64,000 nt of DNA from Spinacia oleracea (GCF_020520425.1 NC_079487.1:130408385-130472384); one strand, 5' to 3'; counted from the stretch's first letter, positions 21,353 through 35,422 are shown. The notes: generated by a model from the letters alone, not told the origin. Numbers and translations: made by a program.

Positions 21353-23650
21353 ATGACTGGAGAAATTGACAACAACAACAATGGTGGAAACAGTGCTTTT
21401 AACGAGGATAAGAAACCTGCTACTGATCAATCTACTCACATCAATCTCAAGGTCAAGGGTCAGGTAATTTTTTTTTTTATAGGCTTTTTATTTTAGCTTT
21501 TCGTCGATTTTTTTCAACTCCGAGTTATTTTGAGTTAATTTTGAGTTCCTGTGCTGATGAATTTGTACAATTGTACTTTGGAATAATTTGAATGGAGGTA
21601 TTTCCTTATTTGGCGATTGTCGGATTGTGTTGGTTTGAATCGTTGTATGACTAAATTGAGCATGCATGTGAAAATAAGCAGTTCAGATTTTCATTTATGT
21701 AAGGTTGATTTTTGTTGAATTCTGTACATTTTTACGGTTCTATTCAAGTATTCGATTTTTGATTGTCCATCTTAGTCAATTGAACTAGCAGAGATTAAAG
21801 TCTGTTTGTGCGGCTTCTGAATTGCTGTCGAATTCTTTATCCTTTAGTACGATGTCTATAGATTAATGGATCGTTATTTTGTATAAGAACTCTTGAGACT
21901 TGGTGTCCTAAAAGAGAAGAAAAATAGAAAAAACCTTTTATCTATCTATATTTGGAAAAGAAACCAAAAAACTGTCACACACACATGACACATCGCATGT
22001 ATAACGTTCAATATTCTAGCAGTTCATTGCTTATGATGTTCTTTAATTTTGGCTACTAACCGAGTAGCTGTTTCTCGGAGCGATTGAGTGTCTATATTTG
22101 CTCCTCGCAACGATCACGAACACTTATAATTACTATTATAATAATTATTTGTCCTGTGATTGAATCCTTGTGGAAAAATGATCACAGTGCTTGATACTCT
22201 TGGGGAGCATTATTAGAAGAGTTGGGTGGTAGATTTGAGTTAAGTAGCATTTAATTGTTGAGGTTAATGGATAAGTGTTGATACATTGTTGCACTTAAGG
22301 GTAGTGGTGGACAAGGCTGTTTTACCAAACTAGCCGGTTGAGGAGAGTACTTGCAACTTGTTTCAGGCTTTGGCAGGCTAGCTAGAAAAAAACAAAGAGG
22401 CATAACTTTATTTTGGAAGAAAAATAGAGTATGTCAAAAGTTAGCTCTGTTTGCTCTGAGTGGCTCTATTCCAATGTGGTTTGACATTGGAACCATAAGC
22501 AGAACTGAATTGAAGAGAGAGAGAGAGTGCTAAACGAAGAGAGAGAAGGAAAGCACTAAGTGAGAGAATTTGGTTCTGTTACTGAGTTTTGTAGACGAAG
22601 ACAAGGAAGTCGACTTAGTGTGTTGGCTATTAGAAGTACCCTTTCAAAATGATGCACTATGGGAAAAAGTGCGTGGTGTATGAAATATGGTGGCTGGCCG
22701 GTTGAAATTAAAGGAATTAAAGAAAAAGGATCGAGAGAAGTAGCTTTCTACCTTGATTGAGTGCTGTCATAAGAATATTTTATGAAAGGCGAGGCAACAT
22801 AAATTAATGATGATTATTATGGTAACATTACACAGTTAGCTTGTTCTGTATCCTGGATTTATCTGCAATATTTCCTTTTATTGTTGTTGGTAGTCTCTTT
22901 TGTCTTGGTTAACACGTTTTCTTGTTTTATTGAAGGATGGCAATGAGACATTCTTTAGGACCAAGCGCACAACAGCTTTGAAGAAGCTTATGGGTGCTTA
23001 CTGTGACCGTCAATCTGTTGACGTGGAATCCATTGCTTTCTTGTTTGATGGTCGTCGACTTCGTGGAGAACAGACTCCTGATGAGGTGAATGTCTTGAAA
23101 TATTTTTTATTCAAGTCTTTTTTGTCTTTCTTTCTTTAGAGTTTCTTATTGACCATTTATCCCTGGTACTGCATACGGAGTATTACGAATCTTTTATCTT
23201 TTTTTTTGACGGGGCATACCGCATATGACGATTCTAAGATAATAGAACCTGTTTTGGAGAACCTGTTTTGGAAAAAGTGAAAAAGTCGCATCTCTAGCTC
23301 ATTTTTTCAAATCCTCACTAAAGGTTGTGGTTGACATGAACATTATGAGAGCAAAGTGATTTGACTTCCGTTAAAGTAAACTACTCGGACAAGAGGTCCT
23401 CGTTCTTGCTAAAAAGAGGCTTTATCTTTTGCATCTCGGTATCCTTGATTTTGATTCAAATGACATGCTCTGAGTTTGATCATAGTCCATGGACAATTGG
23501 TACTTGTGTAAATAAGGAGTATTATTTTGTGGAAACTTCATTTAATAATTTAATGACTTTTTTCCTTTGTGGTGTTTAACCTTACTTCAGCTGGAGATGG
23601 AAGATGGTGATGAGATTGATGCAATGCTGCACCAGACTGGAGGTTACTAA
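21353..23650 (+). CDS. SUMO: SUMO (small ubiquitin-related modifier), three exons, 106 aa
   Basis: Exons 21353-21463, 22936-23085 and 23591-23650; borders cag|gtaatt, gaag|gatggc, gag|gtgaat, cag|ctggag. The product is 37+50+19 residues. An Asn-rich N-terminal tail ([12 protein letters not shown]) leads into [52 protein letters not shown] and [17 protein letters not shown], the beta-grasp fold of canonical plant SUMO1/2. The mature C-terminus is the Gly-Gly of QTGG; only one residue (Tyr) follows and would be removed by a ULP protease before conjugation by E1/SCE1. Arabidopsis SUMO1/2 have longer tails (GGSGGGA...). SUMO is attached to nuclear and stress proteins. The gene looks complete and active; intron positions are those expected for plant SUMO genes. 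Confidence 0.96.
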
Positions 23651-24848
23651 TGGAGATATATTGCGAATAGATTAGAATTACTGTTTTATTATTATTAGTA
23701 GTATGCTATTATTAGCTTTGTTAAGGGAGGGTGAAAAAGTTTTTCAGAACCCAATTTTCACTCATACTGCCGATCTTGGGGACGTTGATCTCTAAATATT
23801 ATTATCCCGTAGTACACTAGTACTCTGTATCCATGAAGTTGAACTTAAGGGAAACAGGAATGTTATATGCAAAGTTCTTTATTGTAGCTAATTTTTTCGG
23901 AAGCTTTCAACTTTGTTTTCAATTAACTTATTGTTTTTCGCTAGTTTGAGCAAAAACACAGGTGAAATCCCTGTATATATTTTCAATTGGAATTCAGGGA
24001 CTTTTTTTTTTACTTTCAACTACCAAATATATCCAACTTATCATGTTCATCTAGTTCTGCCAAGGAACCCAGGATTTAGACCCCGTGTTTTTGGACTTTA
24101 TTTCAATATCATTTAGTTCAGTTCAACTCCATTTATTTCAATTTAGCCAAATAAACCCACATTCCATCTTATTTTGCCAAGTTTACAAATTATACAAAGA
24201 AAGGAATCAAGGATTCAGACCCGTTCTTTGGACTTTATTCTAATTCCATCCAGTTCAGTTCAGTTCAACTCCATTTAGATCAGTTTAGCAAATAAAGTCG
24301 AGTGTCATTTAATTCAGTTCAGTTCATCCATGGTTTATTCACAACACTAGGCTTTCGTTTAGGACTAATGGGGAATTCAGTTATTAACAATATTTGTGAG
24401 GTGTTTTGCCTTTTAAGAGGATATGTAATCCTCAACAAATTTTCATTTAACATGATAACGGTGAGGTGCAAAACCAGGAAAGCTTCCATCCTCAAACAGA
24501 TGAGAAACTGAGTAGAGCATTTACAAGAGATCTACGAACAACGTTTCATGTAATCTATAAGGTTCGGTTTCACTATTTAAGGAAATAAATAATGCCTTTA
24601 ATTGACAGGAAATAATCTAAAATTCTGAGTGTATACTATTATACTAAGTAGTTCCGTACTGAGTTGCAAATACCCAAAAATACATGGTGATAACCAGATT
24701 TGCTAACAAAAAGAGCTAGGCTAAACATAATCGGATAACCATATTCATGAAAATCACACAAGTTCGGGCATTGCGTTGCATAGATTGTCAGCAATACATT
24801 TTTCAAGAAACCAAGAGAATAACAACCCAAGAAACTTTTTCGAAATGC
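23651..24848. other. Convergent intergenic region between SUMO and ERD2
   Basis: The two genes point toward each other, so this holds both 3' UTRs. The block 24060-24320 contains repeated 'tcagttcagttcaactccat' words, a degenerate repeat of unknown family. No gene. Confidence 0.4.
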
Positions 24849-27800
24849 TTAAGCTGGTAACTGGAGCTTTCTATTGTTTTTCCAGCTGCAATGTAAAAAA
24901 ATACAATTTGTCACAACATCTTCATGAATAGATAGTAAAGAAATGTGTAAATATGAACCAGCATTTTACCTCTCGAAGTAATAGTAAAAGAAGTCAGCGT
25001 ACAACAATGTCTGAATAATCCCAGCTAGCCATGCTGCAATTATAGAAAATGACAGCAATTAACACATTAAAGAATGTTAGAGAATATGTAACAGGCTCAC
25101 CTTCTATTACATAAGCTAACTTTCTCGCGAACAAAAGGAATGACCTCAAATACTTCCACATACGTTAACAAACAGAAAGCCACGGATGATAATCCCTCGC
25201 ATGTTTCCCTTCTCATATAAAGATGCATATCTGCCTTTAACAAACCCACTATTCTTCCCCCATCCCAAGAAAAAGGGGGGGGGGGAAAGTGTAAAAGATT
25301 GTCCCAATTTCCTTTTCGGTCCGTCCCTTTGATTGCCCAATACCATTTATAGTATGTGGTCCTCACATGTTTCTTATCACACTCTATTATTTAAATTAGC
25401 AAAAAGACAGGACTACTAACTCACTTGCTTTTCTTTTGCCTTCTTTCTTAATAAAGTGAAAATTGTGGAACATAAATCCGCCTTGCAAATAGTTCAATAT
25501 CAATATTATGTTCAATCCAGATAAAAAAAATACTCAAAAGTAAAAAAACATTGAACTTGCCAACAGTTTTTATGCACGGAGTGTTTTTTTAGTCAGGGGC
25601 CAGTAGAAATATGATAGACACACCTGATGCATTATATATGATGTAAAACATGATGCTTAAAACGTTCTAAACTGTACTCATATTTCACAGTTTGCATATA
25701 TGTATAACAATGCAAAGGGAAAGGAGAGAAGGACTCAAGCAAAGAGAAAAGGCATACGTATCCAGTGGACATAGTGAGGCTCAGTGAAGTAGCGGTAAAT
25801 CCAATTGACGATGTACAATGAACGGTATGCCCTGCACGAGAGGTCACCATCGATTAAAAATGAAAAAAGCTGCACATGGAGTTTAAAGAAGAGGATACAA
25901 CGAAAGTGAAGCACGCAAAATAGTTGAGCAGAAAAAGTCACTGAGGTACAACCAAATAGAAGACATTTCAATATTTCATGTGATAATTATTAGATATATG
26001 GAGTATGATATAAGAGTACAGAACAGTTCATCCAGACAATCAGAGACTAGAACTCTGGCAAGTTAATGGGACTATTTCCGCCTCTAAGTATGTTTTCAAT
26101 CATAAAAAATGTTTTCCACTTCCAAAAATCTCAAAAGGTCTCCAAGTTCTCTCTGAATACATCTCTAAAACGTTTCATTGATTTTAATTTTCATTATGCA
26201 GTTAATAATTGCCAGTTTACAAAAACAAACAAAGTAGTTCATTGGAATCCCCATATCTTAACAGCTTTAGCCACTAAGCCAGACAAAAGCCACACTTGGA
26301 GGATTCATACCAAAGTTACCGATAAAAGGGTTCCATACATAAGCACATAACTAATCAGATACATGGGTGAAAGAAAAACCCCTGCCTAAGTCACTGAACA
26401 GTGTCCTCGAGTCCTTGAGTCATCTAAGATTCACCACTGGTTCAGTAACTAGCCATCATGACCATTAGCTACATCCAAACCAACAGCTAGCTGATGTCAA
26501 GTGGAGCCAGGCAGCCAGAGACATTACCATTTTCCATATAATACAAATTCCACTTTCACTTTTGGGCTCTTTTAGTTCCCCAATTGTCCAATTAATAGAC
26601 AAAAACAATTCTAGAATGTCCCCACAAACATTTTACATCAAACACATTTCTTAGTTTTTACTATAGATACTTCAAGAGAGAAGAGTGGGAACACAGAAAG
26701 GCCCTTAACAACCTAGAAACAGCTTGAGTTTTAGAAAGGAGAGGAAACAGCGTCAAGAAATAAACATTAAATTTGGTTCAAGTGGAGAATAATAATCAAT
26801 TCTCTTTCAACATATCTGGTCACACACTCACACATAGGAATCACAAATACTTACCTGTTCCTCTCTCCCTCTACACCCACCTCTTGCTCTTTACTCGAGT
26901 TGGTGGTTTAGTAGCAATTAAATAGGAGTTGGAACATAAAATTAAACAGCAAAAGAAAAAAAAACATCTACTACTCCATAACCCAACTGCACCCCCTGCA
27001 AAGTGATGACTTCTCACCACAATCATGACTTCTCACCACTGACTCTACCATAGTACAGTACTCTGGCAAGAGTGCAGGACCCAACATTTCTACCACCAAT
27101 AATAGTGACTACTAACTAGTATCTAAAACCAACCCTTTTCCCTCTCTATCTATCTCTCTCCCTCCTCTAAAATTTCAACTTTTTACGAAAATAACCTATA
27201 ATGCTATAATTCAACCTCTGAGGTAATGCCATTGAGGCTAAATGGAGGGAAGATATAAAAACAATGTGACAAACACATGGACAGGTACAGTGAGTCAGTA
27301 ATTCCTCAACCCCTTCTTTCCTTTATCAAAGACCCCAAGAAAATGGTTACATAGAACCGGTCTGCTCAAGGGTCTAGCTCAATAACTGTCACCGACTCCC
27401 ACTTTGCCTGGAACTCAGTTTCTGCAGACATCTGATCGTGAACAAGTGGAATTTCTAGGTTTCTTAATAGGCGTTAAACCACCATCAGATAAGAGTCGAC
27501 TTTAAGCATAAAACAACAGATATCAGGAACTTAAAGGAAAGTACTCAGCTATAAAGTAACACTTCCCCCACCCTATCATTTTTGTTGGGGAAATAGTAGC
27601 AAGCTAAAATAAAAAGTAATATAGCATGAAACAGATGCATACCCTAGAAGAAACACATATTGTCCAGTCAGGTTGTCAATGTTTCTAGTTCTCTGCAACA
27701 ATACCAATTGGGGAAGTATGGCAACTGCTTCCAGGTACAAGGAGAAAGTCCACATGACCTGAAACCGTGTAATAAAACAGATGAGTAATACGAGAAACAG

Positions 27801-29597
27801 CTTTCACTTTATTCATGCATCCCATCCAAATTCTAAATCGAAAGCGATGGCAATAAGTACATTACCTCATTAAAGCTGAATTTCTCATTGATAAGGCAAG
27901 CCAAGAGTAAGCAAGGCAATATCAAGAACCAGTGTCGGAAGGTATCTTGGTCCTTGTCATACGACCGCCTGACAATCTTATGACTTCTCATGTACCAGAC
28001 AATTGAAAAGGAGCTGCTGAGAAATATAAGCTTCATGACAGTGTTATACAGTGATATGAAGTCCGTAAAGATATCCAAGTAGCGCGTCACAAAAACAATT
28101 GCATAAAGTTCCTGAGTCTTCAACGAAACACCTATATATAGTGAAGAAGTACAAATTTCAGAATCTTATATCAACTAAACTAGAGACAATCAGAGAAAAT
28201 ATTGCAAGTAGATATAAAATTACAAGTGAGGCATACACCAAATAACACCATAATCTATTTACTATCACTAGAACACAAGGATTCATAGGCATATGGGCAT
28301 AAGATAATACATGAGTGTGTGGAAAGAAGAAGCTGCAAATCAGTTGCACCAAGGTTGTCAGGGGATGATGAGAACCACATCCACGGGCACCATAACAAAC
28401 ATAAGCCAATGAATTAGAAGTGAGATAAAAAGGTAGTAGTGACCTAAGTGGAATATTTATCGAAAATCAGAGAAATCGGACTTCTCTTAATATACACTGT
28501 TTGTACAACGGCAAGAATAGCATGAGCTAGCCAAATGTCCCCTTGAATGAGGTGACTGGATTTTGTTGATTGTCTAGTAGATTAGTTAAGGTGTATTTTA
28601 CTCAAATCAACCTCAAACAAAACATGAGATAGCGCAGAAAGTCTGATAATAACCTCAATATACTCCGTATTAGTTTTTTTTTTGGAAATGTTGAACTAAA
28701 GACAGAACCAGGTCACTGACCTCTTACGCTCGCAATCAACAAATTGCCACATCACAAAACCTGGGCATCTTAACAAATGCCAATATGGTATGACCATAGA
28801 CACCATAGGTCCAAAGTCACCATCTTCAGGCAGAAGGTTATAACTGAAACGTATCAATTAATGTGAACACCAGAAGATTCACAACTAAGCAACCTCAACG
28901 ACCAATATAGGATTATAATTGAACCGGTATTAAGTAATGTGAAGTTTCGAACAGCCTATGTATCACGAATCAACCTTAACGACCAATTCCTTACATGTTT
29001 CGACTCATAACTATCAAACAACTACCTGTGGTTTACAACTAAAACCACACTAAAAGTTCAGAAGCATGGAATATCATAGCTAAAATCAAGTTTTCCTCCA
29101 TCGTAGCAAATTCAAATAAGAAACACTCCCTTACATAATCACAACAATCGCCCTGCACAGTTGACTGAAAACTGAAATTATTGCCAAATTCCAGAGGCTA
29201 AAATTCCAATATTACGCACACATTCAGAGCTCCATAAAACTTCAGTCATTTCGGGGGGTTTTTTGAGGGATTCACTCATTTCAATCACCCATCACATAAT
29301 AACCACACAAAACCATCATTACCCCAAAATTCTCAAAACCCACAAACATAAATTTCAAAATTTACCCAAAATAATCGAAAATGCAAAGCAACAACAAATA
29401 CCCTAAACCCTAAACAGCAACAATTTCTTAGAAATTAATACTAATTGAGTTGCATTGACATGATAATTGTATGAAGGTAAATGCTTAGGGATTAGAGAAA
29501 AATTACCAGCACATGATTTGATGGTATGGATCTTGAGAAGCAAAACAAGAACACTGGCCAAATGGGTCATATCACCAGCTAATCTGAAGATATTCAT
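24849..29597 (-). CDS. ERD2: ER lumen protein-retaining receptor (ERD2/KDEL receptor), six exons, 215 aa
   Basis: Minus-strand exons: 29597-29507, 28131-27866, 27758-27643, 25831-25758, 25033-24970, 24885-24849, all with GT-AG borders and consistent phases. The 215-aa product has the length of Arabidopsis ERD2A/B and matches it along its length: MNIFRLAGDMTHLASVL, SCAGVSLKTQELYA, RYLDIFTDFISLYNT, RRSYDKDQDTFRHW, LEAVAILPQLVLLQR, NIDNLTGQYVFLLGAYRS, YRYFTEPHYVHW, QTLLYADFFYYYFESWK and a C-terminal KLQLPA. It is a seven-helix Golgi membrane protein that binds K/HDEL proteins and returns them to the ER in COPI vesicles; the short C-terminal tail with Lys residues is the COPI-sorting part. Introns 1 (1.4 kb) and 3 (1.8 kb) carry no obvious gene. 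The gene appears intact. Confidence 0.96.
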
Positions 29598-31940
29598 CTT
29601 GAATAATTTCGATCAAAACACCCAAAACCCAACCAATTAAATATAATGTAAGATTAACCCTCCACTGTTTTTTAGTGTTTAGATTTATCTCTAGCTTAGA
29701 TCTAGAAGGATCTGTGAAATATTGGGGATAAAAAATGGGGTTTTCTTCCTCTTCTTACTTGAATTGGGTATTCCTCTTCTGTTAGATAGAATTTTTCGGG
29801 TAGAAATCAAGGAAATGAGCAGATGGAAGGACGTGATGATGGAGATTGAGAGATGGGAAAGGGAAACGATGGTCTTAACGTCAGAGTCTCAGAAAACCAT
29901 TTTTGCAAGTTTGATAGAACTGAGAAGCTTCTGAGACTGATTTTAATTCTTTACAAAAAAAAAAAAACAAATATAAATATTTTTTGGGGTCCAATTTTTT
30001 TGGGGTTGTTGGTTGGGATTTACGGTAAGAAGAAAAACTCACTAGGGAGGTAAAATAAGGTAAAATTGGCAACTAACATTTATCCTCCGTATTAATTACG
30101 ATGATCAATTGAGGTTGGCATGAGTGATTATAGACGTTTTGTTCCCTTAACCAAAGTCATGGAGAACGTATGAGAGGGATCACCCACGAACATAAAACTA
30201 CCATTAGGTGTACGGTGCACCCGAGTACACCTAATAATTTCTACCAAAGTCTCAGTTTTGAATCTTATATATGGAAAAACTTCAACTGAAGGATGTTGCC
30301 CATCGAGTTACTCATGCAAACTCCCACGGTAGATTAGTCCACTCGTCAAAAGCGGTGGAAACTCTTCTCAGTAGAATCAAAAAGAAAGAAATCAACTATG
30401 ATATGGGTGTATTTAGCACCAAAGCCATTAATTAATCCCAAATTAATTCTTATATGTGTTAAGTCATACCATTAATTGATGGTGTGATACGTTCACACTA
30501 CTCGGACTATATTTACCATCTTACCATTTATAAACCCAAGAAAGCAAGACCGTGCATTTTATGTTGTACCAACTACTCCTAAGCAATGCAGACTGCAATA
30601 GAATTGAAAAGACAACGCCACCAAGTTGGGAAAAATGACGTGAAATTCAATGGAGATTATGGACACCAATGAGGGCGATAACATTGTTAGGATGATCGAA
30701 GGAGTTTTGAGCGAAGCTTAGATCGAGAAACAGGGGAGAGTGGAGTGATCTAGGCTTGTGGTGTTCCTGATTGTGATCCAAACACTGATTTAATTGTTGG
30801 ATTCATTAAAAGTATCTTCTTGTTCCTCTTGGTGTAGATGCATAACAGTATTGTTAGAGAGAAAGGGGTACAAGTAGGAAGAAAAAGAGATATTTTTGTG
30901 GGAACTTATCATTACCATAGAAATAAATGTTGATTCTCCTTACAAATTTACGTATAAATTTATTCTCGTTGCCACCATTTATGATTGGCTACCAAACGAG
31001 GCGTCAATTCTTTCTAATACGAAAATGTTTCCATTGTTGGAGGAGTCGAGATTGATGTATTGTCATCAAATTGTACAATTGTGGGAAATCAATTGTTAGG
31101 AGATTGGTTATCTTTCGAGTTTCAAGAATTTGAAGGATATAAACTTGAGATTTTATGTTCGCTCTCTCTCTGTAGCAATTGTAGAACTGAAAGTCTATTC
31201 ATCAAGGAGTATTTGACGGACCGTACATTTCCAAATACAAATACAAATACAAATAGTGTAAGAAGCATTAAAACATAAAACATCCTCCACATAAACAATA
31301 CTAAAATACCTTTCACATGAACAAGACTAATACATTATCAATTATTATAGATTTACTCTTGATTACAGCATCACTAATCTATAGTATATCAATCATGTAC
31401 CCAACTATCAAGTAATTGCGAGTAGAGCTGGGCACATGTTGAGCCGTGTAGACTCACGTGCCTAGTGTCCCAACGGGCCCTCTCTTGGCACGGCCCGTTG
31501 GGATTGGGATACTATCATAATACGTGCGAGTAGAGTTGGCCATATGCTGGGCAGATGGCATGCTGAGATGTGTAGGATCACGTGCCTAGTGCCCCGAATA
31601 GGCTATACCAAAAGGGGGCTAAGAAAAGATCAGCCTCATGTCTGTCTTCCATAAATGAGGCCCATTCATGACCCATCCCTCATGCCATGCGGGCCGATTT
31701 CTTACTTCGTATTAGACTCGACAACCCGCGTGATGGCCCGGCCATGCCCAATGTCCCTTTTCTGATTTTTAGGATCCCTTCTTTAAACTTTTGTTCCATA
31801 ATAGTAATACGATCCACAAAAGACTATCATACAATTACTAAATATTTTATGTTCCGAAAAGAAGAACAAATCACACCAGGAATTCAAACAAAGAAGTAAT
31901 AAAAACATTAAAAATAATATAAAAAAAACAATAATCTGGA
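29598..31940. other. Intergenic region between ERD2 and the DUF3511 gene
   Basis: Contains the ERD2 5' flank (29598-29930) and no recognised gene. At 30203-30235 there is a 33-bp imperfect palindrome with 11-bp perfect arms (attaggtgtac / gtacacctaat). At 31415-31490 and 31525-31600 two diverged copies of 'tgcgagtagagctgggcaca' and 'cacgtgcctagtg' lie in tandem, probably remnants of a GC-rich MITE. Confidence 0.4.
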
Positions 31941-32390
31941 TCACCACCAAGTACCATGAACAACTTGAGAACAAGTATGCTTAACCCATCTGAAACTCTT
32001 CCTAAAAGAGCCTTTCATTTTACCTTCAACAGCATAAACTTTATAACTAGCAACCCTTTTCTTCCTTTGAAGCTCTGGATCACTCAAACTCCACCCTTTT
32101 GTTGTTGAATTTGAATATGAATTCGAAGTTGATCCAAATCCCCTGTTTTTCTTATGATCATTATTATTACTATTATTATGATTATTACCTTTTGAATCTT
32201 TGTTTGAAGGTTGAGGATGAACTTGCATATAATTTGAAGCATAAGATGTACTGTAAGATCTCAGATCCTGCATACTTGTTGGCGGCCCGCCATTCGATTT
32301 TCCACCTCCATTATTGTTGTTGTTGTCGTTGTTGTAATTCTCCATTTGCATTCTTCCTTCCTTGCATGACATGGATCTGAAATTCTCCAT
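31941..32390 (-). CDS. DUF3511 domain protein, single exon, 149 aa
   Basis: An uninterrupted minus-strand frame from ATG at 32390 to TGA at 31941. The N-terminal two thirds are low complexity and rich in Asn/Ser/Gly (NYNNDNNNNNGGGKSNGG; SNNNDHKKNRGFGS). The C-terminal third, roughly residues 95-149 (GWSLSDPELQRKKRVASYKV, YAVEGKMKGSFRKSFRWVKH, ending VVHGTWW), is the plant-specific DUF3511 domain, whose biochemical role is unknown. Length and the C-terminal position of the domain are typical. A TATA-like TATAAATAG lies on the minus strand at 32435-32427, only ~37 bp before the ATG, which would give an unusually short leader. No signal peptide or membrane segment is seen. Confidence 0.88.
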   Translation of the reverse strand: MENFRSMSCKEGRMQMENYNNDNNNNNGGGKSNGGPPTSMQDLRSYSTSYASNYMQVHPQPSNKDSKGNNHNNSNNNDHKKNRGFGSTSNSYSNSTTKGWSLSDPELQRKKRVASYKVYAVEGKMKGSFRKSFRWVKHTCSQVVHGTWW

Positions 32391-33063
32391 TTTTTTGGTT
32401 TTTCTTTGTGTTCTTTTTACAAAACACTATTTATATTAAAAAAACGTTACTTTTTCGCACCAGGGGTGTAAGTGGACTGAGAAAAGTTGGTCGATAATAA
32501 GTGAAAGATTGAGTTTTTTGTGATGAAAGTTGAAGAGAATGGAAAGATTAATAGAGGGAAAAAAAATGGGGGAATGAAATGTGGATTTGGTGTAGTATAC
32601 TTAAGGTAGGGTTGATGTGTTAATTAGGATTTAGGAGTAGTATTATTGATCATAATAAATTCTTGGGAACAGTTTGCTGATCCAAGTGCTGGCTTTATTT
32701 GTTTATTTATAGTAGTAGTACTATTAGAATTATATTTATTGGAGTTGGTACTTTTTGTAATTAATTGAAAATATTAGATTCTACTCCATATTTGCGTAAT
32801 TTCAGATTTGCATAGTTGGTGTTGTGGCACCTACTTCACTTCTTTTGTCTTGTGTCTCTTATTTTTGTTGACTTTTTATTTTGGTTTAGAAAGTTCTAAA
32901 TTGGAATAGTAATGTTACTAATATAACGAGCGTTTTTTTTTTTTTGTTAATTAGGTACTTGAAATCAGAAAATGTTTCTATAAATATAGCTTTGTATCGG
33001 AAATTTTCATGTCAACCAAATAAGCACTAAAGAGTAATTGTTTTATTGGACAGCAAAATAGTA
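32391..33063. other. 5' flank of the DUF3511 gene
   Basis: AT-rich promoter region; a TATAAATAG lies at 32435-32427 on the minus strand. No other gene or clear repeat. Confidence 0.35.
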
Positions 33064-33417
33064 CTCCCTCCGTTCCTAAATAAGTGTTACATTTCCTTTT
33101 TTGGCGTTCCCTTATAAGTGTCACATTTCTATTTTTGAACATATACTTTTCCCACTTTTCCATACACTTTTCACACTTTTCCATACACTTTTCTCACTTT
33201 TCTATAAATCATGATTACTTTTACTTACACATTCTACACGTTTCCAGTTTTCAATCCCCACATCCACTTTTATTTGTACTTTATTCAATTAAACAATTAT
33301 CTATTTTATCCTTTCCCCAAAAAAAACATTCTCAATTATTAACTCTTACACACTTTACAATTTTATTAATTACCGCGCCGGAATCCAAATATGACACTTA
33401 TTTAGGAACGGAGTGAG
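33064..33417. mobile_element. Stowaway-type MITE
   Basis: CTCCCTCCGTTCCTAAATAA... and ...TTATTTAGGAACGGAGTGAG are inverted repeats between TA dinucleotides; 354 bp. The interior has three tandem 'cacttttccatacacttttc' words near 33148-33195. A distinct family from A-C. Confidence 0.72.
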
Positions 33418-35383
33418 TAATTTTTATTCTCATAATATGCATGGTGTTGGATCGTAATGGCTATGATATACGAAGTATATGAAACTTGATATGATGATAG
33501 AAAGAAGCCACATGGTTCACTTGGTGTAGTCAAAATTGACCACAATTTAATTATTTAAGCATGCATCATTGGCCATACATGGTCCCTCCCATAGACATGG
33601 ACTACAAAATCATTTGTAATCATATATTTTAAGCAAACTTGTAATTATGTTAATTATTACTCTTCCCTAAAAAAAGTTAATTAGCACTCTAAATTGCATG
33701 TAGAATTATTTATATCTATTTCCTATGTAAACGATAATACAAATGGAAACTATTAATTTATGCACAAGGATGTAGACGATATTTAATATTAGGGTTTAGG
33801 GTTCAGAAAAAATAAGTCAACTATAACATAATCCTAGTTTTTCCGTGTATTTACGACGGGCTTGATTGTTAAGAAAGTGCGATAAATGTCAAATGAATAT
33901 TATTATTATGATAAATGCATTGGGAATTTAGGTAGCAAAATTTATATTGTAGGGGTATCTCACCTTTCAAGCTAGGTTGCACCAAAACGGATACGGACAC
34001 GGACACAATACGGGTACGGGGATACGCCATCTTAAAAATGACGGGCACGGGGACACGGGAAATAATAATATTAAAATAATATAATATATCAAAATAAAAT
34101 TAAAATCATTAATAAAATAATGCAAAAAGTAACTAAATTTATTAACGACATTCAAATAAAAAAATTGAACTACACTACATAAAATGACATGATAATAATC
34201 TCCTCTCACATCCCTCATTTTTGCTCTTCCTTTGTAATAACTTGTACTCCTCCTAGAAAGTAGACGGAGATTCTTGTGAATGAACACCAAGCCTTCATAA
34301 ACATAAGATCAGATTCACATGATGGATGGAGTAACCCACAAAGGAGACCGTAATTAATGTCATGGTGGCTTGTGAATCCGATCTATATTTATGAAGGTTG
34401 TTGATTGCTCAAGAGACCTTCGAAGGAATTGTAAAAAAGAGATAGCAATCTGAAATATTAATTTATATTGAAATACTTCCTCTGTTCTTATTTACACGAC
34501 ACAATGGGGTTTTTGACACTATTCACACAAACACCTTTGATTTCCTTTTGTGGTTTATACATAAAAAAAATATAGTCGTGTGGGGTCTTATTAGATTCGT
34601 ATCAGTAAATATTATTTAAATATCAACTTTTTATAATTTTTTCCGATACACAATTAGAGATATTAATATTTGAAATCGTGCATTGGCAAACGTGCCTGAA
34701 ATATGTATTCAAGACGTGTCCAAGACGTGTCCATCGTGTATCCGGTCGTGTGTCTCGTGTCCTAAATTTTCAAAAACAATCGGACACGTGATTTCGCGTG
34801 TCAGACACATATTTCCGCGTGTCCAAGACGTGTCGGTATCCAATACGTGTCGGACACGGAACACGGTAGCCCAATGACGTTTCCGTGCTTTCCAGCTTTC
34901 AAGGACAGCTCATTAAGCAAATTAACCGAATTTGATACTCCGTAGATGCTTTTCTTAATTGGGGATTTGGGGTATTCTTTTGTTCTATTTATTTCAATCC
35001 TTTTCCCTTCTTTTTCATTTTCTTTTGGATTCAAAGGAGTAAAACATAAGTTAAGAATTCTTTCTCTCAATTACTTTTACAGCATGGTTTTCTCTATTCA
35101 ATCATTCATAATTTTGTTTGTTCAAAGGGTGGGTAGGAGCCGTGGGGGCTGGGGGCGAGGATTTCGTCTTTTGGAATTTTATTTGTTCAATTATTGAGCT
35201 ATAAGGTTGGGTACTTGGATAGCGATACAAATTACCATAAGTATTTAGCTTATATTTACGTCACCCTTTGTCCGTGGACGATGTTAGCATTTCATTTCCA
35301 AAAATGCGGTACTCTACTGTTTAGATCTTTGATCGTATCTCGTCTACATAGAACATTCTTACGTTAATCACTTAATCTTCTTC

Positions 35384-35422
<39 letters not shown>

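Noticed and set aside
26066-26350. 94-codon ORF in ERD2 intron 3
   Set aside because: No family resemblance, AT-rich, and inside an intron of the opposite-strand gene.
33985-34870. A defined TIR transposon from the gacacgg-word ends
   Set aside because: The facing ends are suggestive, but no target duplication or exact termini could be fixed, so it is only mentioned in the intergenic entry.
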